Part shown: piece by piece, positions 63,420 through 64,000 of the stretch | Layout of the letters: each line of letters opens with the position of its first letter | Position numbering within the stretch: position 1 is the stretch's first letter | Assembly: GCA_958510825.1 (NCBI GenBank) | Contig: OY294045.1 | Location: forward strand, 11,459,916-11,523,915 | Source of the DNA: Brachypterus glaber | Taxonomy: Eukaryota; Arthropoda; Insecta; Coleoptera; Kateretidae | Length of the DNA: 64,000 nt | Reading direction: 5' to 3' | Program-made: the position numbers and the translations under genes | Notes under the pieces: model-generated | Told to the model about the DNA's origin: nothing | Seen by the model: the letters and a program-made list of their open reading frames with translations, nothing else | Database searches by the model: none

Positions 63420-64000
63420 GACATTTTACATCGGCACTTAGTGCTACTAAGAGTGCCGATGTATTGTAATCTTCGCCGAAAAGTCAAAATCTTTGACCAC
63501 GTTTTTTTTTTCACATTTCTCGACGTGCTACTAAGAGTGCCGATGTATTGTAATCTTCGCCGAAAAGTCAAAATCTTTGACCACGTTTTTTTTTTCACAT
63601 TTCTCGACGTTTTAGACCATTTTGAGTCGAAATCAGTAAAAAAAAAATCTGCGTCCGTCTTTCTGTCTGGGTTTAAACTCTCTAACTCCATTTCTACATA
63701 AGATATCGACTTGCGTTTTTTTGCATATTGTTTCTTATCGTATTTCGAAGAGCTGATTAGATTTTGGGGGTAAACGATTGGGGATAAGGGGGTAAAACTC
63801 CTATTTTTAGCGTTTTTTGTTTATAATTAAGGCAATTATTGTATTTGGTTAATTTAGCATTTATATAAAAGATAATTTTAAATTGGTCAAAAAATGTTAT
63901 AAACAACGTTTTCCTAAAACGCCTTGTTTTCGAGATATTGGCGTTTAAAGCAGTAAAAGATTTTTTTAGCATATCTCGCATATTTATAACCCGATTTCAA
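63420..64000 (-). repeat. Dispersed repeat, copy 2 (inverted), cut by window end
   Basis: Reverse-oriented copy of 12060-12640, with the same order of blocks (CTCGACGT, GTCCGTCTTTCTGTCTGG, GAGATATTGGCGTTTAAAGC, AACCCGATTTCAA). An ~85-base part with GTGCTACTAAGAGTGCCGAT is duplicated in tandem (63448-63612). The end is at or beyond base 64000. Confidence 0.82.

Noticed and set aside
63413..63981. Open stretches matching those at 12093-12695
   Set aside because: The similarity is at DNA level across a dispersed repeat, with no conserved protein and an internal tandem duplication. Not a gene family.

Overview
This is an animal, almost certainly insect, nuclear sequence: AT-rich, with GT-AG introns, no bacterial-style gene packing, and dense in small inverted-repeat transposons and LINE fragments. 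I cannot name the species. A coleopteran or hemipteran with a large repeat-rich genome is a guess from the repeat style only.

The only host gene I can support is on the + strand: the 3' portion of a lemur tail kinase (LMTK/AATYK family) orthologue. Fourteen coding exons run from 1602 to the stop at 50629. All have GT-AG borders, every junction phase is compatible, and the total is 6306 bases (2101 codons plus stop). Exons 1-2 are the juxtamembrane segment and exons 3-7 the kinase domain. The rest of exon 7 to exon 14 is a very long acidic disordered tail. It carries a cluster of YxN tyrosine motifs (exon 9), the block NTPLSPIPEES (exon 8), and a C-terminal block with the RVxF-like motif KGVSF (exon 12) that resembles the vertebrate LMTK C-terminus. 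The signal peptide and transmembrane exons should lie upstream of the window. The predicted kinase domain has Arg for the beta-3 Lys and Asp for the alpha-C Glu, while HPD, DYG and APE are present.

The introns (up to about 5.8 kb) and the 13 kb after the gene are largely repeats. Most are foldback elements: Tc1/mariner-like (TA flanks), piggyBac-like (TTAA flanks), hAT-like (8-bp duplications), Harbinger-like (3-bp duplications), and families I cannot place. There are also two LINE reverse-transcriptase fragments (1-452 minus; about 39849-40974 plus), a broken Tc1 transposase (58210-59031), several minisatellites, and at least nine short GC-centred hairpins.

Layout: 1-1.6 kb LINE fragment and mariner-like MITE; 1.6-50.6 kb LMTK with repeat-filled introns; 50.6-64 kb intergenic repeats with no recognisable gene. 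I saw no tRNA, rRNA, CRISPR or operon. The items most worth a second look are the R/D substitution in the kinase, the YxN cluster, a foldback transposon with tandem-repeat arms and a perfect 8-bp duplication (48210-48995), a foldback superfamily sharing a GCTGAATCCGAATCC-type block, a family of small hairpins, and elements sharing a CTAGTAGAAA-type end but filled with different iterated palindromic words.
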